A DNA stretch of 64,000 nucleotides from Amaranthus tricolor (taxonomy: Eukaryota; Streptophyta; Magnoliopsida; Caryophyllales; Amaranthaceae): contig NC_080049.1 of the NCBI RefSeq assembly GCF_026212465.1, forward strand, positions 20,089,620-20,153,619, given 5' to 3'. The notes beneath the pieces are model-generated. The model saw only the letters and a program-made list of their open reading frames with translations, was not told the origin of the DNA and did not search any database. This document shows, in pieces, positions 21,753 through 41,376 of this stretch. Every line of letters begins with the position of its first letter. Position 1 is the stretch's first letter. Both the position numbers and the translations under genes were made by a program.

Positions 21753-23555
21753 ATGTTGAAGATGAACGAACGCATGGAAGAAGGGTACTCTACGCACAGG
21801 CCACCCATGTTCGATAGGAAATTCTATACCTACTGGAAAAATAGGATGAAAATTTTCATAAAGGCCGAAAATTACCAAGTATGGAAAGTAATTGAAATAG
21901 GAGATTTTGAGGTGACGAACATCTACTCCAATAATGAATCAATTCCTAAACCAATCACTGAATATGAAAAGGAATACTTTCAAAAGATGGAAATGAACGC
22001 TCTTGCTATCAAGCTACTTCACTGTGGTCTCGGGCCAAATGAACATAATCGTATCATGGGTTGTAAAATGGCAAAGCAGATTTGGGATCTGCTGGAAGTT
22101 ACCCATGAAGGCACTAGTGAAGTGAAGCGCTCCAAGATTAACCTACTGATGTCCAGATATGAAAGGTTCGTCATGGAACCTAGGGAGAACATTCAAGAGA
22201 TGTTCACCAGGTTCACAAATATCACGAACGAATTAGTCTCTCTTGGTAAGATCATTCCCGTTGATGAACAAGTCAGGAAAGTACTCAGGAGTCTTCCTCA
22301 AGACGAACGCTGGAGAGCTAAGGTCACAGCCATCCAAGAATCAAAAGATTTCACCAAGTTTAATTTGGAAGAGCTGGCTGGTTCCTTCATGACTCACGAG
22401 TTGCATTTGGGAACAGCTGACAGTACCCGAAATAAAGGCTTGGCTCTAGCGGCAAATGATCATGAAGAATCAGAAACTGATGAGGAGGAGACTGCTATGT
22501 TAGCAAGAAAATTCAAAAAATTCTTCAGAAATAGCAGATATGGAAATCAAAGACATAACAAAGAAAGAGAAACTGCTAACACGAAGACAAATTTTGAATG
22601 CCACAAATGTGGAAACACTGACCACTTCATCAAAGATTGCCCTCAATGGAAGAATGACAAGGGCAAGGGAAAGGCAAGAGAAGCTGGAAGACAACCCAAG
22701 AAAGGAAATTTCAAAACAGATTTTCGTAAAGCTATGATCGCAGCCTGGGGTGATACCGAAAGTGAGGCGGAAACAGAAGCTCCAGTAGAAGAAGAAACAG
22801 CAAATCTGTGTCTCATGGCATCTCATCACAGCAAGGATGAAGAGTCCAAGGAAAAAGAGGTAATGTCTTCTAGCTCATTTCCTAAACACCTGTCTAAATT
22901 CAGTAAGAATAAATTAATTAAGCTGCTTTTGGAGACACAAGAGAAATTAGATAAACAGAATACAAAGTGTCTCCAAATTAAGAAAGACCTCAACTCAAGT
23001 AAAGATCATGTTTCCTACTTAAATTCATTTAGGATCGATGTGCAAAGCAGATTTTTTAACCTGCTGGATCAGAATATTATTTTGAAAGAAACAATTGAAA
23101 AAATGAAGCAACAATTTATTATTCTTAATGTTGAAATAAATCAATATAAATTGCTAGGATTAAGAAGAGACGTAAATGATGTATCCACTCACATGTTTAG
23201 CACTGAATTTCAAAAGTTGAAATTAAAATTAGAATCCTGTGAAAAAGAAAATGAATATCTGAAAAATAAATTGAAGTTAAAAGGAGAAGGGAAAATCAAT
23301 GAAGTTCCCAAATGGATTCTAAATGCTAAAACAAATAGTAAAGAAGGCCTAGGTTATGTTAAGAATAATAGGAAGAATAAAGTCTATGTAGATCTCCCTA
23401 GTAGTAAAGTCTGTTCCTTTTGTGGCAAAACTGGACACATGAAGAATAAATTTGTAAAAAGGGAACAGCATACCAAAGCAAATAAAAATTATGTCGAACG
23501 CATATGGATTAAGAAATGCGATTCAAGTATTATCGACAGGGAACCCCAAGGATGA
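21753..23555 (+). pseudogene. SIRE-like Gag (capsid/nucleocapsid), 600 codons, separated from pol by frame damage
   Basis: The frame begins MLKMNERMEEGYS. The segment RPPMFDRKFYTYWKNRMKIF near residue 20 is the N-terminal Copia Gag motif, and the UBN2-type Gag core extends to about residue 220. A zinc knuckle of the form CX2CX4HX4C (CHKCGNTDHFIKDC) lies near residue 282. An acidic, then coiled-coil-prone Lys/Glu/Leu-rich segment covers residues 370-520. A second knuckle near residue 552 (CSFCGKTGHMKNKF) has Phe instead of its last Cys. Gag packages element RNA in virus-like particles. The frame ends at TGA 23553-23555, while protease continues in another frame, so a frameshift near 23530 separates them. 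Confidence 0.85.
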
Positions 23556-23586
23556 CTGGGTTCCTGAACCTAACCATTAATTTGCT

Positions 23587-24096
23587 TTGCAGGTTCAAGT
23601 GAGGGGGAACAACTCATGGTATCTCGACAGTGGGTGTTCCAAGCACATGACGGGTGACAAATCTAAATTTCTCTCACTTGAAGCCTATGATGGGGGAACA
23701 GTAACCTTCGGTGACAATATGAAGAGTGAGATAATCGCCAAAGGAAAGGTTGGAATGTCATGTTCCCATGCCATTGACAATGTATTTTTAGTCGAGAATT
23801 TAAAACACAATCTGCTAAGTATTTCTCAATTTTGTGATAAAGGTAATTCTGTTAAGTTTACTTCTGAACGATGCATAATTTTTAGGAACGACACAGGATA
23901 TACTGTGCTCGAGGGAATCAGAAAAGGGAACACTTATGTAGTGGACCTGGACGCTGTTCTCAAAACCAGTCTAACATGTTTAAGTGTCATAGAAGAAGAC
24001 CCACTACTTTGGCATAAGCGTCTAGGTCATGCTAGTTTTACATTGATTAATACATTAAGATCAAAAGACCTAGTTAGAGGACTACCAACTATATAA
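23587..24096 (+). pseudogene. SIRE-like aspartic protease and start of GAG-pre-integrase
   Basis: The protease core WYLDSGCSKHMTGD carries the catalytic DSG triad near the start. The segment LLWHKRLGHAS is the HH part of the pre-integrase HHCC zinc-binding domain. A TAA at 23578-23580 lies just upstream in this frame, and a TAA at 24094-24096 ends the frame just before the CC half (EICDSCAKG). The protease would cleave the polyprotein. Confidence 0.85.
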
Positions 24097-24743
24097 TTCC
24101 TTAAGGAAGAAATTTGCGATTCTTGTGCCAAAGGAAAACAAGTGAGATCGTCTTTTAAATCAAAGAATATGGTGACTACCGCTAGACCACTAGAATTAAT
24201 TCATATGGATCTATGTGGACCAATGAGAATACAGAGCCGTAGCGGCAAAAAATATGTATTTGTCATTGTTGATGATTATAGTAGATTCACTTGGACTTTG
24301 TTTTTAGTAAGCAAAGATGAAGCCTTTGATGAATTTGTTACCTTTGCAAACAAAATACAAAAATCTACCAATAATCAAATAATCCACATAAGGTCTGATC
24401 ATGGAAAAGAATTTGAAAATTCAAATTTTACTATGTATTGCAATGAACATGGAATTAATCATAATTTTTCCGCACCTAGAACACCACAACAAATGGTGTG
24501 GTAGAAATGAAAAATAGAACTTTAGAAGAAATGGCCAGAACCATGTTGATTGCTAGCGGTTTACCTAGAAATTTTTGGGCTGAGGCCGTTAATACTGCTT
24601 GTTATATTATGAATCGTGTGTTAATAAGACCAATCTCTTCAAAAACACCCTATGAATTACTCAAAGGTGTTAAACCAAACATCTCCTATTTTCGTATATT
24701 TGGATGCAAATGTTTGTACATGTTAATGAAAAATGAAGTATAG
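24097..24743 (+). pseudogene. SIRE-like integrase catalytic core, frameshifted
   Basis: After the DSCAKG zinc ligand segment the core shows HMDLCGPMR (first Asp), HIRSDHGKEFEN (second Asp) and, after a one-base disruption near 24492, GVVEMKNRTLEEMAR-type sequence with the catalytic Glu, read in a different frame (24498-24743). The frame ends again at 24741-24743 (TAG) with another shift into the RT frame. All three acidic residues are present in the DNA but not in one frame. Confidence 0.85.
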
Positions 24744-26815
24744 GCAAGTTTGATGAAAGAAGCGATGAAGCAATATTTCTTGGCTACTCATCACATAGTA
24801 AAGCTTACAGGGTATATAATAAAAGAACAATGAGTGTAGAAGAGTCAGTTCATGTCATTTTTGATGAATTTAACTTCTCAACAAGTGGACAGGAAAACAA
24901 CCATGTGAAAATAGGTCTTGCTCATCTAGAAGACGATGATGAAGAAACGAAAATGCTAGATGAAGGAACAGCAGATGAACAACTGATCCTAGAAGAGGCA
25001 GAAAGGAATGATAATAATCAGGAACAGACAGTATTTCAGGAACAGCAAACCATCTCCAATCCAGCTGTTCCCACAGACGAGCAAGCAGATCCAAAAGCTG
25101 AACAGAACAATAATCAAGCAGATGAAACAGAACATGCTTCTGTTCCCACAAGAGAATTTGTGCCTAAGCCTTGGAAATATCAAAGTTACCACCCTCTTGA
25201 TTTGATTATCAGTGATATAAATAAGGGAATGCAAACCAGGTCCCAAATCAGAAACTTTTGTGCACACTTTGCGTTCCTATCATCACTTGAACCTAAAAAC
25301 CACGAGGAGGCTCTAAAAGATTCCGAATGGATAGTTGCCATGCAAGATGAATTGAATGAATTCGAAAGAAACAAAGTATGACACTTGGAACCCAAACCAA
25401 AATACAAAAAGGTAATTGGTTTAAAATGGGTGTTTCGGAACAAATTAGATGAGCACGGAATAATTGTAAGAAACAAAGCAAGGCTCGTGGTCAAAGGGTA
25501 CAACCAACAAGAAGGTATTGATTACACCGAAACTTTTGCTCCGGTAGCAATGTTAGAGGCTATTAGAATTTTAATCTCTTTTGCTGCATTTATGAACTTT
25601 AAATTATATCAAATGGATTTGAAATGTGCTTTTTTAAATGGCTTTCTTGATGAAGAAGTTTTCGTTGAACAACCCCCAGGTTTTGAAAATACCTCTTGTC
25701 CTGATCATGTCTACAAGCTTGATAAAGCTTTATATGGCTTGAAGCAAGCCCCTAGGCAATGGTATGAAAGACTGTCAAAGTTTTTGATTCAAAATAACTT
25801 TATTAGAGGAAAAATTGACAAAACCTTATTCTTTAAGAATAAAGGTTATGATATTTTGGTTGTTCAAATTTATGTTGATGATATTACTTTTGGTGCTACT
25901 TATGACTTGTTATGTAAAGAATTCGCCAATCTTATGGGCACAGAATTTTAAATGAGCATGATGGGAGAACTAAATTTCTTCCTTGGTTTACAAATTAAAC
26001 AAACTGAAAATGGTATTTTTATCCATCAACAAAAATACATAAAAGAACTTCTTAAGAAGTATGGACTAGACAACGCTAAGACAAACCACACACCCATGGC
26101 TACAAATGTTAAATTAGATGAAGACCTAAATGGAATTAATGTAGATCAAACAATGTATCGAGGCATGATTGGTTCTTTATTATATCTAACAGCGAGTAGA
26201 CCTGATATTTCTTTTAGTGTTGGTTTATGTGCTAGATTTCAATCTAACCCCAAAGAATCACATTTTACAGCAGTAAAAAGAATTCTGAGATACTTGAAGG
26301 GAACAGATGACTTGTCCTTATATTATCCTAAAAGTGATGTCTATGATTTGAAAGGTTTTAGTGATGCAGATTATGCAGGTGATCTAGTTAATAGAAAACG
26401 TACATCAGGTATGATACAATTTCTTGGCTCATGTTTAGTTTCATGGAATTCCAAGAAACAAAACACTGTTGCATTGTCCACAGCCAAAGCTGAATACGTA
26501 GCAGCAGCAGCTTTCTGTTCCCAAATGCTTTGGATAAAACAGCAGCTAAGAGATTTTGGTATTAAATTTGATTGTGTTCCTATTTATTGTGATAATACCA
26601 GTGCCATATGTATATCTAAAGATCCAGTGCATCATTCACAAGTAAAACACATCCACATTAGGCATCATTTTCTTAAAGATAATGTTGAAAATAAAAATAT
26701 TGTTGTAAAGCATGTTAACACTAATGAACAAGTTGCAGATATCTTGACCAAACCGCTTTCGAGGGAACAATATGAAAAGATGAGATTGGAACTTGGTATG
26801 ATCAAGCTCCACTAA
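24744..26815 (+). pseudogene. SIRE-like reverse transcriptase and RNase H
   Basis: One reading frame runs from about 24744 to TAA-type end 26813-26815 but has stops at 25379-25381 (TGA, where the family has Trp) and 25949-25951 (TAA). The start is an acidic linker of about 170 residues between integrase and RT. RT motifs follow: [49 protein letters not shown] and the catalytic IYVDDI box near 25870. RNase H (from about 26340) shows FSDADYAGD, STAKAEYVAAA and DNTSAI. The enzyme copies element RNA to DNA and removes the template. Confidence 0.9.
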
Positions 26816-27002
26816 AGTTGAAAACAAGAGTTCTTCATGAAGCATCATGAAATTGAAAAGGTGAAATCAACCACAAAATCTTGATTGAAAATCAATTATT
26901 GAAGGGATCAGGTATACAGTTAATAAAGTACGTACTATTAATGTTTTCTTGATTGCATGTTTTAATTTGATCAGACCAAAGCAGTGTATGTTCGTTATTT
27001 TT

Positions 27003-27032
27003 TAATATAATATAATATAATATAATATAATA
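27003..27032. repeat. (TATAA)n short tandem repeat
   Basis: Five to six units of the pentamer AATAT/TATAA inside the spacer between pol and the env-like frame. Confidence 0.9.
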
Positions 27033-27302
27033 ACATCATTCATTTTTCTTTCATATTTTCTTTCTAATATATGGTCAACTTAAATCAAAATAATGGGAAT
27101 TGGTTTATTTGGATTTGTCCCAACTCTTCATCAATCCTTGATTTCAAATGTAATGATTAAAGCATTTAAAGGATTGGACCTTTGGGTAACCGTCATTTTA
27201 ACCCCTTATTAAACCCTTCTCTTACATCACAACACTCACGCTTTCTCATCTTCCTCAAGCAATCGTCATCTTCCTTTCCTCTCGAAGCATTTCAAGATCA
27301 AA

Positions 27303-28967
27303 ATGAAAACCCCAAGATCTTCAAAAACCCCAAAAACCGGAAAAATTTCTCAACCACAACTTCTCAGTGTGGTTCATCCTCCACCTTTACTTGATGCTGC
27401 ACCATCCTCAACCACTGAAACTACAAATGAAACACCTAAACCCTCCACTGAGCATGCCGGTACCAAACGCCAAATCCCCACTCCAAAAAGTGGTTCATCT
27501 TCTAGAATAGCCAAATGTTCGAAGCATGCTGATCCAAATAGTGCTGAAGAAGTATCAAAAGAGATGTCAGTAGGGTTCGGGTTAGATAAGTACTGATATG
27601 ATTCTACTCATTTTCCTCAACTGCATGACATTTTACAAAATCAAGAATGGGAGGTATTGATGTCCAATTTTAGTTGCAACTCAATTTTTCCAAACCTTAT
27701 GCGAGAATTTATTTTAAATTTCTCTAATGATTACGGGATGTGTTCTAGTACTGTTAAGAACGTGAAAATAGAATTTAATAGTGCTATATTAGGGGAATGG
27801 TTAAATGTTCCTAATGTTGGATTTGATACTTATTATGTTGGGTCGAAGATAGCATTCTCTGGCATTAATGAACGAAAAATTCTGAAATTTTTAGGGGTAG
27901 ATCAAAAGAAGGGAAAGATTAGTCACAACGTTTTGTCTCCTCTGCATAAATTATTGTATAACATTGCACGCAGATTCATCTTACCTAGAAATTCCAAACG
28001 TAGTGAAGTGAGTTTGCGTGATGCAACCTTAATTTATTGCATGGAAAATCATATTAAAATAAATTTTCCTTCGTTAATGATCTCTCATTTGTCAGATTGC
28101 ATTGAAAAGAAAAGTTGTGTGGGATATGGAGGACTGTTAACATGGATTTTCAATAAATTTAGTGTACCTCTAGATGGTTTGCAGTTCCCAATGGGTCCTA
28201 ACATGAAAATAGGTGATAAATGTTTACAAAATTTGCATCTAAAACTAAATGATGAAGGGATGATAATGCATGATTTAGAGGAGGTTGTTGAAGTTGGATC
28301 AGAAGAGGAAGGGGTAGAGGAGGAAAAGGAGAAATCAAGGAAGGAGGAAAAAGAGATGAAGGAGCAAGAACCTGTTCCCACTGACATCGTTGAAAAAAGA
28401 GAAAAAGGAGAACAGGATGGAGAAGCAAGTAAGGGGGAAACAGAAGAACAAGAGGACGCCCTGGAAGATAATGTTCATCACAATCTCTGCAGTGATTCAA
28501 GTGATGAAGAGATTGTGATAGCAATGAGGAAAAAGGCTAAGTTAATTCAGAGGAAGAGTAGGAGGTCAGCTTCGAAACGCAAGGCTACTATGATTGGTGA
28601 AACCACATCTAACACCATACCTGAGTCTACCTTTGTTAAACCTCCTTCTCCCAAGCCAACCACTCCACCACCACATCAAAATCCATCACCACCTTCATCA
28701 CCTATTCAATTTACACCACCACCATCTCAGTCTTCACCAGGTACTGGTTGTGCAAATTCTGACTTTGTTCCTGCAGCTTCTTCAAACTTCATACTTTCCA
28801 AGCTCCTTGACCTACAGTCTCAATTTAATGCTTTTCAAGATAAAATTCGAGTCTCACTTGCCTCAATCGTTGATCAACTTACCCTGATGGAGAACCGTCT
28901 TGGTGCAAAGTTGGATACTGTTGAAGTGCAGACCGAATACATAGATGAAAAAGAGACTGCTCCTTGA
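27303..28967 (+). pseudogene. Env-like / additional ORF of the SIRE-like element, one in-frame TGA
   Basis: From ATG 27303 to TGA 28965-28967 there are 555 codons in a single frame, broken only by TGA at 27594-27596. The N-terminal part is Ser/Thr/Pro/Lys-rich. The segment after the stop (EWEVLMSNFSCNSIFPNLMR onward) resembles the putative plant transposon protein domain found in additional ORFs of plant LTR elements, with a VKNVKIEFNSAILGEWLNVP core. An acidic Glu/Lys-rich region follows, then a Lys/Arg-rich run, a Pro-rich stretch (PKPTTPPPHQNPSPPSSP) and a C-terminal helix with coiled-coil character. Pro-rich plus coiled-coil organisation is known for SIRE1 env-like ORFs. I see no clear signal peptide or strong transmembrane segment, so a membrane role is not supported. 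Confidence 0.7.
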
Positions 28968-29919
28968 TTCCTCTTCCCATGTTTTTAATGATTTGTTGGC
29001 TCTAACATTTATCAAACAATTTCACTTTTGGTTTTGTACCATATGGGGTACAAAATTGTATTTGTTTTGTTGAACAACTGCTACAATTTTCTTCGTGTTT
29101 TTATTTCTGGTCTGTGATGATTAACTATATGCATATTTGGACTGCTTTTTATGGTGCTTGCTTTCGTTTACTGTTTCTTGTTTTCCTCAATGACAAATCT
29201 ATATGGTTTGTGTTGTGGTTTGATACTCCCAATTCTTTTTGATTGATGACAAAAGGGGGAAGAGAATGCACAAACTTAAGAGTAGTCAGTCTCCATATCT
29301 TCTCCATATCTTTATTGATTTATATTGCTACCATAATGGAAGTTAATGTGCATAAGTGTGATGATTGTGATTATGAATGATTATGAAACCAGCTTAAATT
29401 CATCTGTGTTGTTAAGTTTATGAATACTTAGATAAGTGTTGTTCTGAATTTATTTTCTTCAAAGCTGTTACTTTTTATAATACTTATGGATTTGTGTTGT
29501 TAAGTTTATGAATACTTTGATCAAGTGTTGTTCTGAATTTGTTTTCTTCAAAGCTGTTACTTTTTATAATACTTATGGATTTGTGTTGTTAAGTTTATGA
29601 ATACTTTGATCAAGTGTTGTTCTGAATTTGTTTTCTTCAAAGCTGTTACTTTTTATAATACTTATGGATTTGTGTGTTAATTTGGATTTCTGTTAATTTA
29701 ATTTAACTGTTTTTGGAAAATTATTTGAAAACATATTTGATATTATGTTTTTAATATAGAGTAAATTGTTTTATGCATGCTTGGTAAATTATATTGTAAC
29801 GAGTTGATTTGCTAAGTTATTTAGAGTTGCTTTAATCTCTAATACGCTCTAAAAATTTTGTTTTACTCTATTTTACTTAAGTTTGTTTATAAGTTTGTCT
29901 TCATCAAAAGGGGGGAATT
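28968..29919 (+). other. SIRE-like 3' noncoding region and polypurine tract
   Basis: Noncoding. GATGACAAAAGGGGGAAGAG at about 29244-29263 looks like an extra upstream polypurine-like tract. CATCAAAAGGGGGGAAT at 29902-29918 directly precedes the 3' LTR and is the probable plus-strand primer. Confidence 0.7.
29405..29670. repeat. Tandem repeat, three 88-89 bp units
   Basis: Units begin TGTGTTGTTAAGTTTATGAA at 29405, 29493 and 29582. Units 2 and 3 are nearly identical; unit 1 has a few substitutions. A truncated fourth start (TGTGTGTTAA) follows at 29671. The array lies just upstream of the 3' LTR. Confidence 0.9.
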
Positions 29920-31104
29920 TGTTGGCCTCTTAGGTTTTGATGATGACTTCACTTTTAAATAAACAAATATATTTTAGAGATTGTTTTGTAGGTGAATATC
30001 CAATTTTGTTGAAATCGTTGATGAAGCCTATGACTTGGTTCGTGGAAGTTGTACGTGTCTTAGAATATCCAAGAAGTTAGATAAATGCTTAGGACGTTAG
30101 AGGTAGACAGACGGTCTACTGTTCCCAAAGTTGACAATCTGACAGAAGTTGTAGATGGAGACAGTACACTGTTCCCACGACGCAGGTCTGAAGAAAACAT
30201 CGACTGGAGAATTGCGAATTAATTATTTTCTGTTTTTAAGTTGATGTAACGGTTAAGAATTAAATTAATTGCATAATTAATTAATAAATTGGTTGGCAAA
30301 ATTATTTTTAGGTTATCTAAAAATAGCCTAAGACTTATTCTTTTCTTTAGATGAGATCTCCTATTATTTAGGATCTTTTGTTTTAACTCCTATGCTATTT
30401 TTAGCTTGATGGAACCGTTTTCCTCTTTGAGCAAATGACAGCCGGACGTTTATTTTTTGGCAATTCCACTATCTTTTTCTTTTGAGAACGTGTAGGAAGT
30501 GGTAGGTGTGTCTAAGGTAACTGCTGGCTGTTCCCACTATAAATAGGAGGAACTTTGCTTAAACCTGGAATCCATCCAAGAGTGTCCATTAAGGGAGATC
30601 TATTAAGAAAAATATTTTCAGCTTTTCAATGCCAATTAATTTATTATATTTTTCTTAAAGCAATTATTTAATTTTTATCCTCTTGAGAAATTGGCCTTGT
30701 AAGGGTATTTATGTGTTTTGTTGTAACTAGACTTAAGGGAAGTCTAGGGGAATAGAGAAGCTTCAATAAAAGCGTGAGAAGAGAAAGAGAAGGAGAAAGA
30801 GAAGAGAAAGAGAAATAGGCCTACAGTAAAGAAGCTTCAAGTGAAGCAAATTGTTTTATGTGATTGTAATTGATTGCCTAAAGCATAGTGAGAATTTTGA
30901 AATCCCGGGGGGTCGTGGTTTTTCCTTCTTATTAGGCCAAGAAGGTTTCCACGTAAAATCTTTGTCTCCTTTTATCTTTTTCATTTTATGTTTAAGTTTT
31001 ATTTTATTATATTTTCGCAAAAATTAGGGGAAAAAATCTTAAACATAATACACAACAATTCACCCCCCTCTTGTTGCATTCGATCATCTATTAGCATTTC
31101 TACA
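29920..31104 (+). repeat. 3' LTR of the SIRE-like element
   Basis: 1185 bp, TGTTGG to TACA, flanked by AAAAG at 31105-31109. TATAAATA at 30538-30545 and AATAAA at 30765-30770 correspond to those of the 5' LTR. Confidence 0.95.
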
Positions 31105-31109
31105 AAAAG

Positions 31110-32770
31110 AATCAAAAGGTATCTACATTTGTATTTACTTTCAACATCGCTTTTAGTACAATTTTAAAGTGCATAATGTTATAATAACCCAATAATAAGA
31201 GGTAAAAAGTTAATGACGTATGAATTGTGAATAAAATAGGGGTAAAATATAGAATTTTATAATTATTTTTTTTTGTCAAAAATGATAATGTTTTAAGTAT
31301 TGTAAAACATCCAATACAGAAAAATGTTGCAATCAATTTAACGGAGGAAGTACAAGTAAAGATAAACTGGCCAACTTCCACCAAAAGTATGAACTCTCAA
31401 TTCGCATTGTTCTTGCTATGTCTGAATGGAAGGCAATTCACTATAAGCATTTCATACATACACCATAAGTAACATGGTAACAGGGTTTTTAAAAAAAAAT
31501 TATATTTAGTTTTCTTTTGTTTTAACAAAATATGACATAGTACATAGGTTACGGCCAATTACTCGGGTGCAATGTGTCCGAGCAAAAGTCCATTAAAATT
31601 TGAATTATTTAGGATTAGTCAATATATTGGATTATGGTAAGAAAATGAATAAAAAATTAAATTATTCTATATAAATTTTCTTACTTTCAAGTGCAAATGG
31701 CAACATTAACTATTGGAAAAAGTGTAGCACACAGATAAATTAAAACTCATAAAAATTGCATAAGACAATATAATTTTTACTACCATGAGTTTGCAATATT
31801 TATATTTTGATTGATCTTTTTGACTTTGTAATGATTTTATTTTATATATCATATTCATCATTTTTATTTTTAATTCATATCTACACATTCTTTCTTACTT
31901 TTAATCTCCATTGGAGCAACAGTGTGTGTTGCTGCAATTTTATAGAGGTACTTAGAGCACACATAATCTACTCTATTTTATACACCTTATACAATAGTTT
32001 TTTAGTCCCATAAATTAGCAACATAGAATATTAACAAAAAGACTAAAAGATAGTGGTAACATTTAAATCGTATGAATATGATTAAAAAGAAGATAAAATC
32101 AGAAAAATCTGTAGACAAAAATTTTAAAAAAAAAAAGTAACAAAGACATTATACAAATTGAAAATATAGAACGGACCCACAGTAAAAATGCTTGCAAAAT
32201 TACAAGTACGCTGACATTGTCCTTCTTTGAGTGTTCAATATATTTTGTGATAAAATTGTGTAATGCATAAGATTGACATTGTCCTGTCCTACCGTAGAAT
32301 TTTATTTTGAGAGAAGATCATACAAACTTCAATTATTTGGTGGAGCCTTTCTCAAGTAGTTTTCCGCTCACGCAAATAAATGCAATTTTTTTGGGTTACA
32401 TCTACTAACTACTATACTTAAATTTTTTTATCAAATACTTAATCCATCTCTTTAAATTAGCTATATAAAATTTTCATCCATCTTTATTTTTTTATTATAT
32501 ATATTTTTTTTATAGTAGTACATAATTTTATTTACAAAATTCTTTTTCTCTTATCATCTGAATTATTGTTTTCTTTCACTTGCATTTTGTCTTAATTATT
32601 ACGATTTTATATTAAAACTAAAAAGGTAAAATGATATTACAAAATCAAGAAATAAAAAGGTCATAAGTAGTAGTTCACTAGCATATATATTTTCACACAA
32701 ACACTAGATGGCCCCATTACTAGAAGGGTTCGTGGAAGTTGGAAGTTGGGCATTAATCTTATGATTAGAT
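31110..32770. other. Intergenic between the SIRE-like element and the GMC gene
   Basis: AT-rich, with no conserved coding motif. Small open frames at 31112-31384 (minus), 31706-31888 (minus) and 31807-32013 (plus) are not supported as genes. Confidence 0.4.
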
Positions 32771-32777
32771 TTTAGAA

Positions 32778-32784
32778 TATAAAG
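32778..32784 (+). promoter_or_regulatory. Candidate TATA box of the GMC oxidoreductase gene
   Basis: TATAAAG lies 63 bp upstream of the proposed start codon at 32847, a plausible distance for a short 5' leader. AT-rich context makes chance occurrence likely. Confidence 0.3.
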
Positions 32785-32846
32785 TTATGTTGATACCACC
32801 AAATTCTATGTAGTAATTTGTAGCCACCAAAAAATAGCAAAAAGTC

Positions 32847-41376
<8,530 letters not shown>

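Larger units (their letters stand above)
20497..31104 (+). mobile_element. Full-length SIRE/Maximus-like Copia retrotransposon, 10.6 kb
   Basis: Two LTRs (20497-21683 and 29920-31104) flank gag, protease, integrase, RT and RNase H in Copia order, plus an additional open frame between pol and the 3' LTR. The 5-bp target duplications AAAAG are exact (20492-20496 and 31105-31109). A primer site matching the initiator-tRNA type (TGGTATCAGAG) follows the 5' LTR, and a polypurine tract precedes the 3' LTR. The long LTRs, gag with an extended coiled C-terminal half, and the extra env-like frame place it in the SIRE (Maximus) group by general family knowledge. Frameshifts and stops in gag-pol make this copy defective. 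Confidence 0.95.

Noticed and set aside
28085..28887. Ser-rich, Pro/Leu-rich and His-rich frames over the env-like ORF
   Set aside because: They arise from low-complexity Glu/Lys and Pro codons read in other frames.
29405..29670. CRISPR-like array
   Set aside because: Units are contiguous 88-89 bp tandem repeats without spacers, inside a plant retrotransposon.
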